Positions 1-7,857 are shown, counted from the first letter of the stretch. The stretch: 64,000 bases of DNA from Sphingomonadales bacterium (GCA_022844405.1 JALHLV010000021.1:1-64000); one strand, 5' to 3'. Notes: generated by a model from the letters alone, not told the origin. Numbers and translations: made by a program.

Positions 1-105
1 TTCCCGGATGGGAACGACGGGCCGGATGTATTCTAATACGTTGAATATAAGAACAATATCGTGCTGTAGCGCAATGCCGGATAGCACGGCGAAGAGGCAT
101 GGGGC

Positions 106-153
106 ACCTTGCCAAGGTTAGGGTCGTGAGTTCGAATCTCATCGCCCGCTCCA
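106..153 (+). other. 3' half of tRNA-Gly(GCC), probable att site of an integrated element
   Basis: These 48 bases match positions 29-76 of a tRNA-Gly(GCC): the anticodon loop TTGCCAA, the 3' anticodon strand, a GGGTC variable loop, a T arm with stem GTGAG/CTCAT around TTCGAAT, the acceptor strand CGCCCGC, discriminator T and CCA. The 5' acceptor strand that would pair (GCGGGCG) and a proper D arm are absent from the preceding 105 bases. The match breaks inside the 5' strand of the anticodon stem. Tyrosine-recombinase elements that insert into tRNA genes leave this kind of 3' duplication at one end. The tRNA identity is read directly; the att interpretation is inference. Confidence 0.7.
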
Positions 154-409
154 AAATTCTCGGATCGACACTGTGGCCGCGCCGGGCAGTTTACTGTCCC
201 ATCGTGACGTTGACGGGCTCAGCCGCGGCGCTCCATCGCGATTTGGCGATCGCGCGTCACAGGCGTATAATCAGCGGGTCGATCCGAGTCCGATTTAAAA
301 CATCCGTTGCTCGACGACCGCTGCTCGACCGCCGTCTTTTCGTGACTTGCCGCGGCCGAATAGTGCCGGACATGTGATGGTTGAGCTTTGTTGTTCGAGG
401 AGACTGGCA
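154..409. other. Intergenic stretch with no supported gene
   Basis: This stretch lies between the tRNA-Gly fragment and the TPR protein. Open frames here lack a ribosome-binding site, recognisable domains or the G/C-ending codon bias of neighbouring genes. The last 15 bases carry the Shine-Dalgarno of the next gene. I see no convincing promoter or hairpin. Confidence 0.5.
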
Positions 410-976
410 ATGAACGTCAGACTGCTGTTGACCGTGACCGCGCTTCTTTCAGCCGCCGCCGCACCCGCCTGGGCTGGCGCGATCACCATCCTTGGCGAAT
501 CCAAGGCGGCGCGGTGCTCGGAGGCGGCGTTGTGGGGCCGCGCCGACGAGAAGTCGCTGGCGATCTGCGACACGGCGCTGATGGAGGAACCGCTGGACCA
601 GCTCCGCCGCGCCAGCACCTTCATCAACCGCGGCATCATCCACATGCGCCGGCGCGAATGGGAGCAGGCACACCGCGACTTCGACGAAGCGCTCGAGCGC
701 AAGCCTGAAATGGGCGAGGGCTGGGTCAACCGCGGCGCGCTGATGATCGGCACCAAACGCTTCGCCGAGGGCCTCGCCGACACCAACAAGGGCCTGGAGC
801 TGGGCATCATGGAGCCCGAGAAGGCCTACTTCAACCGGGCGATCGCCTATGAAGGGCTGGGCGACACGACAGCGGCCTATTACGACTACAGCCAGGCGCA
901 GGCCCTGAACCCGGACTGGGACATGCCGAAGAAGGAGCTGACCCGCTTCACGGTGACGCGGCGCGAGACGCGCTGA
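410..976 (+). CDS. Exported TPR-repeat protein
   Basis: A 188-residue protein with an N-terminal signal peptide (hydrophobic core at about residues 5-20, Ala-rich with a likely cut after AWA near residue 22). At least three tetratricopeptide repeats follow between about residues 65 and 170, with the typical small/large residue pattern (INRGIIHMRR, WVNRGALMIG, YFNRAIAYEG). TPRs are protein-binding scaffolds, so it probably acts as a periplasmic adaptor, but no partner is visible. The ATG at 410 is preceded by GAGGAG at good spacing. An in-frame upstream ATG at 347 would put charged residues before the signal peptide and was not used. Confidence 0.82.
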   Translation: MNVRLLLTVTALLSAAAAPAWAGAITILGESKAARCSEAALWGRADEKSLAICDTALMEEPLDQLRRASTFINRGIIHMRRREWEQAHRDFDEALERKPEMGEGWVNRGALMIGTKRFAEGLADTNKGLELGIMEPEKAYFNRAIAYEGLGDTTAAYYDYSQAQALNPDWDMPKKELTRFTVTRRETR

Positions 977-1043
977 ATCGGCTTGGAATCCGGCGACGCG
1001 ATGGGCACTCTGCGCGCCTGAGCACCAGCCGAAAGCCGATCCG

Positions 1044-1304
1044 ATGACCGACACCCTGCCCGACCGCCTGTCCACCAACCCGAAAAGCCCTCATTACGAC
1101 GAGGAGTTGCTGCGGCGCGGCATCGGCATCCGTTTCAAGGGTGTCGAGAAGAACAACGTCGACGAGTACTGCGTCAGCGAGGGCTGGATCAAGGTCAGCG
1201 TCGCCAACTCGCTGGACCGCCAGGGCAATCCGATGACCATCAAGCTGAAGGGCGCCGTGGAAGCCTATTTCCGCGACCCTGAACCGGACGCCGCGCCCGA
1301 CTAA
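1044..1304 (+). CDS. DUF3297 family protein
   Basis: An 86-residue soluble protein matching the DUF3297 family over its whole length. Recognisable family sequence includes DRLSTNPKSPHYDEE, RGIGIRFKGVEKNNV, EYCVSEGWIKV and a C-terminal GNPMTIKLKGAVEAYFR. No function is established for the family. It lies between the TPR gene and a dienelactone hydrolase in the same direction, with a 23-bp gap to the latter, so cotranscription is plausible. No strong Shine-Dalgarno is visible before the ATG. Confidence 0.85.
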   Translation: MTDTLPDRLSTNPKSPHYDEELLRRGIGIRFKGVEKNNVDEYCVSEGWIKVSVANSLDRQGNPMTIKLKGAVEAYFRDPEPDAAPD

Positions 1305-1327
1305 CGGAAACCCTGGAGAAAATCCCG

Positions 1328-2041
1328 ATGCCGAGCCGCTTTCACGAGCACGCCCATGGCGGCGTGACCTGCGAACTCTACGTCTCCCTCCCGGACGGCG
1401 GCGGCAAGCGGCCCGCCGTGCTGGTCGCGCACAACTGGGCGGGCCAGGGGCCGCCCGAGCGCGAAACCGCCGACCGGCTGGCGGCGCTGGGCTATGTGGG
1501 CATCGCCGTCGACGTCTACGGCAAGGGCGTGCGCGGCGGGCTGGAGGACGACAACAGTGCGCTGATGGCGCCCTACATGATGGACCGCGCCCTGCTGCGC
1601 GACCGGCTGCTGGCCGTCGTCGATGCAGCCGCCGCGCTGCCCGAGGTGGACGCGGGGCGCATCGCCTTCGCCGGCTATTGCTTCGGCGGCCTGTGCGCGC
1701 TCGACCTGGCGCGCAGCGGGACCGACAGGGTGAAGGGCGTGGTCAGCATCCACGGCATCTTCGCGCCACCGAACATCGGGCCGCAAGGAAAGATCAACGC
1801 CAGCGTGCTGATCCTGCACGGCTGGGAGGATCCGATGGCCACGCCCGCCGACGTGCTCGCCGTGTCGAAGGAACTGACCGACGCCGGCGCCGACTGGCAG
1901 CTCCATGCCTATGGCCACGCCCTGCACGCCTTCACCGCCGTGGGCTTCGACATGCCCGAGCGCGGACTGAAATACGATAAGAAGGCCGCGAATCGGTCGT
2001 GGCGGGCGATGCTGAACTTCCTGGAAGAGGTGCTCGCCTGA
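1328..2041 (+). CDS. Dienelactone hydrolase family protein
   Basis: A 237-residue alpha/beta hydrolase of the dienelactone hydrolase family. The nucleophile elbow is GYCFGG with Cys118, Asp168 sits in HGWEDPM, and His200 in YGHALHAFT, giving the Cys-Asp-His triad typical of these enzymes. Family members hydrolyse dienelactones or related small esters and lactones in the cytoplasm; the substrate here cannot be told. GGAGAAA lies 8 bases before the ATG. The gene ends 39 bases from a convergent gene. Confidence 0.9.
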   Translation: MPSRFHEHAHGGVTCELYVSLPDGGGKRPAVLVAHNWAGQGPPERETADRLAALGYVGIAVDVYGKGVRGGLEDDNSALMAPYMMDRALLRDRLLAVVDAAAALPEVDAGRIAFAGYCFGGLCALDLARSGTDRVKGVVSIHGIFAPPNIGPQGKINASVLILHGWEDPMATPADVLAVSKELTDAGADWQLHAYGHALHAFTAVGFDMPERGLKYDKKAANRSWRAMLNFLEEVLA

Positions 2042-2080
2042 CCCGTGAGCGTGGGGCGCCTGCCCTGAGGCGGAGCCACT

Positions 2081-3004
2081 TCAGCCGACGCTATCGAGAC
2101 AGCATTTCTTGAATTTCTTGCCGCTGCCGCACGGGCAAGGGTCGTTGCGTCCCACGCCGCGCCAGGGATTGGACGCCGGCACCACCGCCGGCCAAGCATC
2201 GGTCGACGCGAATCTTTCGCTGGGCCAGCCGTCCCCGGTCCACCCGTCGGCGGCGTCGTCGCCCCAGTAATATCCTTCGAGCGCTACCGCCAGGTCTTCG
2301 ATGTACCCGAGGTGACGGGATCGGAAGCGCTCGATGTCGTCGGGCGCATTTTTCGCTTCGGCCAAGGTCTGCCGAAACATGGCCAGATCGCTGATCGTAT
2401 TGTCGATCCGGCGGTCGCGGAACGCCGCCTCGACCCTTGGCGCCAACGTCTGCAGGCCGAGCAGCGCGATCGACTGCTCCCAATCGCTCCAGACGAACTC
2501 TCCCTCCGCGGCAAGACGCTCGTCGTCGAACCGTTCGAGAAATCGAACCGTCCGGTCCAGATCGATCCGCTTGTCCCAGGTCAGGAACGTCAGCGCACCG
2601 AGCAGGTTGCCCCGAAGGAACTCGTCTAGGTCCGGGTCGGCGATCATGTCCATCAATGCCTCGACGTCGCCGTCGAACATGCCGGCCGCCGCGTAGGACG
2701 TCAGCTCGGTCAGGGCATCGCCCAGCAACTGTTCCAGCTCGTCCTGAGGCAACCGCAGCAGGCGGAGAAACGGCTTGAACGAGAGCGGATCGCGACCGCC
2801 GGCCAGGATGTGAAGCCCGACGAAGAACGTCTTCTCCTCATTCGGCTGCAGCGTGCCGTCCGCCGCGCGCTGCAGCAAGTCGCGCAGCACCGGCGCGGCC
2901 TCGGCGAAGCGCAGCAGGCACACGCCGGCTATCTCGATCCGCGGCATGCCGTCGACGAACAATCCATCCAGGAGTTCGGTGATCGGGGTCGTCAACAGGC
3001 TCAT
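2081..3004 (-). CDS. DUF1186/SEC-C motif protein
   Basis: A 307-residue protein with a helical DUF1186-like body (about residues 5-240) and a C-terminal SEC-C zinc motif, NDPCPCGSGKKFKKCC, of the CxCx(n)CC type also found at the end of SecA. Such proteins are cytoplasmic and poorly characterised; the SEC-C knuckle binds zinc and often contacts other proteins. The ATG at 3004 (MSLLTTP) was chosen over an in-frame ATG at 3013, which is only one base from the AGGG Shine-Dalgarno. It converges on the dienelactone hydrolase gene. Confidence 0.82.
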   Translation of the reverse strand: MSLLTTPITELLDGLFVDGMPRIEIAGVCLLRFAEAAPVLRDLLQRAADGTLQPNEEKTFFVGLHILAGGRDPLSFKPFLRLLRLPQDELEQLLGDALTELTSYAAAGMFDGDVEALMDMIADPDLDEFLRGNLLGALTFLTWDKRIDLDRTVRFLERFDDERLAAEGEFVWSDWEQSIALLGLQTLAPRVEAAFRDRRIDNTISDLAMFRQTLAEAKNAPDDIERFRSRHLGYIEDLAVALEGYYWGDDAADGWTGDGWPSERFASTDAWPAVVPASNPWRGVGRNDPCPCGSGKKFKKCCLDSVG

Positions 3005-3127
3005 TCTCGGCATCCCTGAAGAAACGGCGCCCGGTCCAAGGCCGGCCACCTCGGCTGCCGACAGTTTAGCCTCGCGCGTCCCGCATCCGCAAACGCTGCC
3101 AACCCGCCCAAGGAAACGCAGGCCGGA

Positions 3128-3628
3128 TTACGCGCTCTCCACCGATGCGGCGATGTCGGCCATGGAACGGAACAACAGCAGCGGGTCGGCCTTCGACGGC
3201 ACAAACCCTCTCCTGACCCAGAAATCAGCGGCCTCGCGGTCGATTCCATTGACCATCAATGCGCGCCCGCCAACCAGCCGGGCCGCCGCCACAGAGCGGA
3301 TCAGGGCGTGTTTCAGCAGCCCGGTTCCCACGCCTTTACCGGCCCACGACAGATCGGACGCCAGTTGTCCCAGCAACAGGCACGGCACGGGGTCGGGCGG
3401 CTGGCCGGTGCGGATCGCTCGGGGTAGTACCGAGGGAATGACCGCGGTGGGCGCCAGGCCGTAATAGCCGACGACCCGTTGCCGGTCGTGAACCACCATC
3501 ACGGCGGTAAAGCCCTTGCGATGATTCGAAAGCGCGCGGGTCTTGAGCCATGCATCGAGCGCGGGCTTGCCGCAGGCGAACCGCGACAGATCATGCGTCT
3601 CGTCGATCGGCTCGGGTGCGGACAGCAT
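3128..3628 (-). CDS. GNAT toxin of the TacT/AtaT family
   Basis: A 166-residue GNAT acetyltransferase with the family-typical opening MLSAPEPIDETHDLS and CGKPALDAWL, the RVVGYYGLAP strand, and the acetyl-CoA loop WAGKGVGTGLL around residues 95-105. TacT/AtaT toxins acetylate the amino acid on charged tRNAs and stop translation. The gene lies 9 bases downstream of a DUF1778 antitoxin, the standard order. Oddly, the C-terminal FY motif that holds the catalytic tyrosine in TacT and AtaT reads FW here (Trp137), so activity may be reduced or lost. Family and pairing are clear; toxicity is untested. Confidence 0.88.
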   Translation of the reverse strand: MLSAPEPIDETHDLSRFACGKPALDAWLKTRALSNHRKGFTAVMVVHDRQRVVGYYGLAPTAVIPSVLPRAIRTGQPPDPVPCLLLGQLASDLSWAGKGVGTGLLKHALIRSVAAARLVGGRALMVNGIDREAADFWVRRGFVPSKADPLLLFRSMADIAASVESA

Positions 3629-3637
3629 GGGTGCCGG

Positions 3638-3934
3638 TCAGCTGTCCCGGCCGCCCGCATCCCACGGCGCGGGACGCCGCATTATCTCGACCATCTCGGG
3701 CACCGGCGACGCGGGCGCGGCGACCGCCGCCATGAACGCCGCGAAATCCTCGGCGTTCATGCGGATCGGGGCGCGGTCCATCAGCGCCTCCTCGGCGGCG
3801 CGCACGGCGGCGTCACGCACGAAATCGGTGCGCGACCGGCCGCGCAGACGGGCGGCGCGGTCGATGATGGCGATGTCGGCTTCCGGCAGCCGCATCGACA
3901 GGGGGAATTCCTTCTTTTCGCTGGCTCGTGTCAT
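3638..3934 (-). CDS. DUF1778 (TacA-type) antitoxin
   Basis: A 98-residue protein with a ribbon-helix-helix N terminus (FPLSMRLPEADIAIIDRAA, residues 10-28) and the DUF1778 signature SRTDFVRDAAVRAAEE. Such antitoxins bind their own promoter through the N-terminal domain and wrap the GNAT toxin with the flexible C-terminal tail. AGGTGAG lies just upstream of the ATG. The gene is preceded by a near-consensus promoter overlapped by a palindrome, as expected for autoregulation, and followed after 9 bases by the toxin gene. Confidence 0.9.
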   Translation of the reverse strand: MTRASEKKEFPLSMRLPEADIAIIDRAARLRGRSRTDFVRDAAVRAAEEALMDRAPIRMNAEDFAAFMAAVAAPASPVPEMVEIMRRPAPWDAGGRDS

Positions 3935-3951
3935 ATCTCACCTCGGCGGCC

Positions 3952-3980
3952 ATATTAGCCCCTTGTAGTGCATTCCACAA
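3952..3980 (-). promoter_or_regulatory. Sigma-70-type promoter of the DUF1778/GNAT toxin-antitoxin operon
   Basis: On the minus strand a -35 box TTGTGG (3980-3975) is followed by exactly 17 bases and a -10 box TAATAT (3957-3952), then about 18 bases to the antitoxin ATG, with AGGTGAG between them. Confidence 0.65.
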
Positions 3981-3984
3981 TACA
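3964..3984. promoter_or_regulatory. Operator-like palindrome overlapping the toxin-antitoxin promoter
   Basis: TGTAGTG (3964-3970) and CAATACA (3978-3984) form an inverted repeat matching at 6 of 7 positions around a 7-base spacer. It covers the -35 box, the usual place for ribbon-helix-helix antitoxin binding. Binding is inferred. Confidence 0.5.
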
Positions 3985-4033
3985 TCCCATGCAACTACCG
4001 GCGATGCATAACGGGAAACGGGCAAGCGGCGCC

Positions 4034-5239
4034 TCAGACAATGCCGCCACGGCGCAGGCCCGCGATCTCGTCGGCCGACAGTCCCAGCAGCCCGCCATAG
4101 ACCTCGTCATTGTGCTGGCCCAGCGCCGGGCTCGGCACCGTCGCGGGCCGGTCGGCGCCATGGATTCGCAGCGGGCTGTTTGGCAGCACCACGCGCCCAA
4201 GTTCCGGGTGGTCGACCCATTCCAGCATGCCGCGTTCGTGCATGTGCGGGTCGTTCATCACCTCCTCCAGGTCGCGGACCGGCGCGCAGGGAATGCGGTA
4301 GTGCTTGATGGCGGCGAAGATTTCCGCGCGGGTCCGCGCCGTGGTCCAGGCCTCGACGACGGCGTCGGTCGCCTCCAGGTTGCGGACGCGCAGGGCGTTG
4401 GTGGCAAAGCGCGGGTCGCCTGCCAGGTCCTCGCGGCCCATGGCGCGCAGCAGGTTGCTCCAGTGGGCTTCCCTGATGCACAGGATGGCGACATGGCCGT
4501 CGCCCGCCGGATAGACGTTGTAAGGCGCGATGGCGAGGCCGCCATGCCGGTTGCCGGTGCGCGTGGTGGCCGCGCCGGTGGTGCCGTAGAGCAGACTGAG
4601 ATTGGAGGCGAGCGCCGGATAGATGGTCTCGACCATGGCCACCTCGACCAGCCGGCCCTTGCCCGTGCGCGTCCGCTCGAACAGCGCGGTCAGCACCGCG
4701 CCGTAGAGATGGGTGCCGCTGAGGAAATCGGCGAAGGTGGGACCGGATTTCATCGGCGGGCCGTCGGGGAAGCCGGTGACGCTCATGGCGCCCGACACCG
4801 CCTGGATGGTCAGGTCCATGGCGAGCGCGTCGCGGTCGGGCCCGGACAGGCCGAAGCCGCTGCCCGAGGCATAGATCAGCCGGGGATTGGCCGCGCGCAG
4901 CACCTCCCAGCCGACGCCGAGATTGTCCATGACGCCGGGCGCGAAATTCTCCAGCAGCACGTCGGCGCGCTCGGCCAGCTTCAGCAGCAGCCCGCGCCCT
5001 TCCTGCGACTTCAGGTTCAGTGTGATGCCGCGCTTGTTGGAATTGAGCATGGCGAGCGGCAGCAGGGCGCCCTTCGACACCGCCGAGCGGCGGCGCGCCG
5101 GCTCGCCATCGACCGGCTCGACCTTGATCACCTCGGCGCCCGCCCGCGCCATCAGCATGGCCGCGTACGGCCCCTGATAGACTTGGCCCAGGTCCAGCAC
5201 GGTGATGCCGGCGAGCGGCATGTTGGCGGTATCGGTCAT
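4034..5239 (-). CDS. CaiB/BaiF (family III) CoA-transferase
   Basis: A 401-residue family III CoA-transferase. It opens with LAGITVLDLGQVYQGPYAAMLMARAGAEVIKVE, contains NSNKRGITLNLKSQEGR and the NFAPGVMDNLG region with the position of the catalytic aspartate around GPDRDALAMDLTIQA. These cytoplasmic enzymes move CoA between carboxylic acids such as formyl, oxalyl, carnitine or bile-acid thioesters; the substrate is not evident. GGAAGG precedes the ATG at 5239 (MTDTANMPLAG); an ATG 30 bases further upstream lacks this. It is divergent from the GNAT gene at 5309. Confidence 0.92.
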   Translation of the reverse strand: MTDTANMPLAGITVLDLGQVYQGPYAAMLMARAGAEVIKVEPVDGEPARRRSAVSKGALLPLAMLNSNKRGITLNLKSQEGRGLLLKLAERADVLLENFAPGVMDNLGVGWEVLRAANPRLIYASGSGFGLSGPDRDALAMDLTIQAVSGAMSVTGFPDGPPMKSGPTFADFLSGTHLYGAVLTALFERTRTGKGRLVEVAMVETIYPALASNLSLLYGTTGAATTRTGNRHGGLAIAPYNVYPAGDGHVAILCIREAHWSNLLRAMGREDLAGDPRFATNALRVRNLEATDAVVEAWTTARTRAEIFAAIKHYRIPCAPVRDLEEVMNDPHMHERGMLEWVDHPELGRVVLPNSPLRIHGADRPATVPSPALGQHNDEVYGGLLGLSADEIAGLRRGGIV

Positions 5240-5308
5240 GGATCCTTCCCCGGCGACAGGGTGGCGCAATCGGCGGCCTCATGCTAGTCGGTGATTTTGG
5301 GGAGACTC

Positions 5309-5791
5309 ATGCTGATCAGGCCCGCGATTCAGGACGACTCTGACGCCATCTGGGCGATCATCGGCCCCACCATCAGGGCCGGCGACACCTATACGATCGA
5401 CCCTGACATCACCGAGGAAGCGGCCAAGGCCCGCTGGCTCGGCCGCGACCGCGAGACCTTCGTGGCGGTGGAGGACGGGAAGATTGTCGGCACCTACTAT
5501 ATCCGTCCAAACCAGGAAGGCGGCGGCAATCACGTAGCCAATTGCGGCTACATGACCGCCCAGGCGGAAGCCGGACGCGGCGTGGCCCGGCGCATGGGCG
5601 AGCATTCGATGGAACATGCGCGGGGGCGTGGCTTCCACGCCATGGTGTTCAACTTCGTCGTCGGCAGCAACGACCGCGCCGTCCGTCTCTGGCAGTCGCT
5701 GGGCTTCGCGATCGTCGGCCGTGTGCCGGGCGCGTTCCGCCATCCGACGCTGGGCTATGTCGATGCCCTCGTCATGTTCCGCAGCTTATGA
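5309..5791 (+). CDS. GNAT family N-acetyltransferase
   Basis: A 160-residue GNAT (MLIRPAIQDDSDAIWAII start, acetyl-CoA-binding region AEAGRGVARRMGEHSMEHAR, then the VVGSNDRAVRLWQSLGF beta-bulge typical of the fold). The substrate is unknown. The ATG at 5309 has GGGGAG at good spacing; an in-frame GTG at 5291 lacks it. The stop codon overlaps the start of a second GNAT gene (ATGA), so the two are translationally coupled, though they are only distantly similar to each other. Confidence 0.88.
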   Translation: MLIRPAIQDDSDAIWAIIGPTIRAGDTYTIDPDITEEAAKARWLGRDRETFVAVEDGKIVGTYYIRPNQEGGGNHVANCGYMTAQAEAGRGVARRMGEHSMEHARGRGFHAMVFNFVVGSNDRAVRLWQSLGFAIVGRVPGAFRHPTLGYVDALVMFRSL

Positions 5792-6249
5792 GTGCGGTAA
5801 TCCGCCCCGCCGCCCTTATCGACGTTCCGGCCATGGCGCGGCTGGAGGAAATCTCGTTCCCCGGCGACCGGCTGTCGGCGCGCAGCTTGCGTCGGCTGGT
5901 GCGCGAAGGGCGGGCCACGTGCCTGGTCGCCGAGCTGGATGGCTGCGTGGTGGGCGACGCGATCGCCCTGCCGCGCCGGGGCAGCCGGTCGCTGCGGCTC
6001 TATTCCGTCGCGGTCGATCCCGCCGTCCGCAAGGCGGGCATCGGCACCGCCTTACTGGCCGAATCCGAGCGGTGGGCCGCCTTGTCCGGCCATGACGAGA
6101 TCAGGCTGGAGGTACGCGAGGACAACGCGGCGGCGATCCGCCGTTACCTGGCCGGCGGCTACGTGACGACCGGCCGCAGGCCGGCCTTCTACGACGACGG
6201 CGCGGCCGCCATCGTGATGAAAAAACGTCTCGCGGGCATACCGGCTTAG
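5788..6249 (+). CDS. RimI-like GNAT, partner of the ATP-grasp ligase
   Basis: A 153-residue GNAT with VIRPAALIDVPAMARLEE, FPGDRLSARSLRRLVREG, the central LRLYSVAVDPAVRKAGIG acetyl-CoA loop and EVREDNAAAIRRY. This closely resembles the acetyltransferase part of GNAT/peptidase-C39 proteins usually encoded beside RLAN-type ATP-grasp ligases, but it ends just after the acetyltransferase, so the peptidase domain is missing. It starts inside the stop of the previous gene (ATGA) and is followed after 147 bases by the ATP-grasp gene. Its acceptor may be the ligase product; that is inference. Confidence 0.87.
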   Translation: MSAVIRPAALIDVPAMARLEEISFPGDRLSARSLRRLVREGRATCLVAELDGCVVGDAIALPRRGSRSLRLYSVAVDPAVRKAGIGTALLAESERWAALSGHDEIRLEVREDNAAAIRRYLAGGYVTTGRRPAFYDDGAAAIVMKKRLAGIPA

Positions 6250-6396
6250 CGGCCACGCGCTATCTTTACTGCAACGGCAACGGCGCGCATCATGTGGCGC
6301 GGCGGGGTTCTACGGAGCCATGGTCCGGCGAGGCAGTGCGGCGCCCCGTCCGGCATTTCAGGCGACGTCTTTTTCGGCCCCAATCGCGAAGGCCTC

Positions 6397-7857
6397 ATGG
6401 CACGACACATCATTATCGTGGATTCCCCGGCCGACTGCGAATGGGCGCAGAAAGCGGGCAAGGCCGTCACCCTGCAGCAATATGTCGAGACGCCCGACGG
6501 GCTGTCGAGCAAGAGCGCCCGCGTCGTCAATCTGAGCGGCGACCTGGAATATCTCGACCTGGGCTATTACTGCTCGCTACTGGCCGAGGCGCGCGGCCAG
6601 AAGGTGGTGCCGACGGTCGAGACCATCCTGAACCTGTCGCGCAAGCAGCTCTACAGCGTGGAGCTGCCCGACCTGAACCACACCCTGCGCGACGAGATGC
6701 GCAAGCTGTCCAACCCGCCGCAGGCGGCATTCACGCTGACCGTCTATTTCGGCCAGACCGCGGGCAACCGGTTCCGCACCTTCGCCCGCCAGCTGTTCGA
6801 CCGGTTCCGTTGCCCGCTTTTGCGCGTCGAGGTGGCGTTCGACGAGCGCTGGAGCGTCAAGTCGCTGCAGGCCATCGCGCCCCGCGCGCTCAGCCCGGAG
6901 GAGTTCGACTTCTTCCTGGCGCGCCTCGAGCACTACACCCGCGCCGATTGGCGCGCGCCCAAGGCGCGGCCCACCTCGCGCTTCGCGCTGGGCGTGCTTT
7001 ACGACGCCTCGGCCAAGCTGCCGCCGTCGTCGCCGGAGACCATCAGGAAGTTCGTCTCCATCGGCGCGCAGATGGGCATCGACGTGGAGACCATCGAGCG
7101 CAAGGACTATTTGCGGCTGGCGGAATACGACGCCCTGTTCATCCGCGAGACCACCACGCTGGAGAACCACACCTTCCGTTTCGCCCAGAAGGCGGTGTTC
7201 GAAGGTCTGCCGGTGATCGACGACCCGGTGTCGATCCTGCGCTGCACCAACAAGGTCTACCTGGCGGAGCTGCTGCAGACCAACAGGGTGCCGGCGCCCA
7301 AGACCGTCATCGTCGGCCGCCAGAACATCCTCAACGCCGAGGCCGAGTTGTCCTATCCGCTGGTGCTCAAGATTCCCGATGGCTCGTTCTCGCGTGGCGT
7401 GGTCAAGGTGGAGAACCGGTCCGACCTGCTGGAGCACGGCAAGCGGCTGTTCCGGCACTCGGCCGTGATCCTCGCCCAGGAGTTCATGTATACGGACTAT
7501 GACTGGCGGGTCGGGGTGCTGAACCGCAAGCCGCTGTTCGTGTCGCAGTACTTCATGTCGCGCAAGCACTGGCAGATCATCAACCACAAGCCGGGCGGCG
7601 GCTTCGCCGAGGGCGCGTTCCGGGCGGTGGCGGTCGAGGATGCGCCGAAGGAGGTCGTCGAGGCCGGCGTGCGCGCCGCCAACCTGGTCGGCGACGGTCT
7701 CTACGGCGTCGACCTGAAGCAGCGCGAGAACGGTGTGTTCGTCATCGAGATCAACGACAACCCGAACATCGACCGGGGCGTCGAGGACGGCATCCTGAAG
7801 GACGATCTCTACAAGACCGTCCTGAGCGATTTCATGCGCCGGATCGAAACCCGCTAG
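6397..7857 (+). CDS. RLAN domain/RimK-type ATP-grasp ligase
   Basis: A 486-residue protein with an N-terminal RLAN (RimK-like ATP-grasp N-terminal) domain, residues about 1-155 (VVNLSGDLEYLDLGYYCSLLAEARGQKVVPT), and a C-terminal RimK-type ATP-grasp fold, with VLKIPDGSFSRGVVKVEN, ILAQEFMYTDYDWRVGVLN, GVDLKQRENGVFVIEINDNPN as ATP- and Mg-binding elements. ATP-grasp enzymes join a carboxylate to an amine through an acyl-phosphate, so peptide or amino-acid ligation is expected, but the product is unknown. AAGG precedes the ATG. It pairs with the upstream GNAT, and its stop codon overlaps that of the convergent Kef gene. Confidence 0.9.
   Translation: MARHIIIVDSPADCEWAQKAGKAVTLQQYVETPDGLSSKSARVVNLSGDLEYLDLGYYCSLLAEARGQKVVPTVETILNLSRKQLYSVELPDLNHTLRDEMRKLSNPPQAAFTLTVYFGQTAGNRFRTFARQLFDRFRCPLLRVEVAFDERWSVKSLQAIAPRALSPEEFDFFLARLEHYTRADWRAPKARPTSRFALGVLYDASAKLPPSSPETIRKFVSIGAQMGIDVETIERKDYLRLAEYDALFIRETTTLENHTFRFAQKAVFEGLPVIDDPVSILRCTNKVYLAELLQTNRVPAPKTVIVGRQNILNAEAELSYPLVLKIPDGSFSRGVVKVENRSDLLEHGKRLFRHSAVILAQEFMYTDYDWRVGVLNRKPLFVSQYFMSRKHWQIINHKPGGGFAEGAFRAVAVEDAPKEVVEAGVRAANLVGDGLYGVDLKQRENGVFVIEINDNPNIDRGVEDGILKDDLYKTVLSDFMRRIETR

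Noticed and set aside
61-153. A complete tRNA-Gly
   Set aside because: GTAGCGCA and ATAGCACG faintly resemble a D arm, but no acceptor strand pairs with CGCCCGC and the spacing to the anticodon is too long. Only the 3' half is real.
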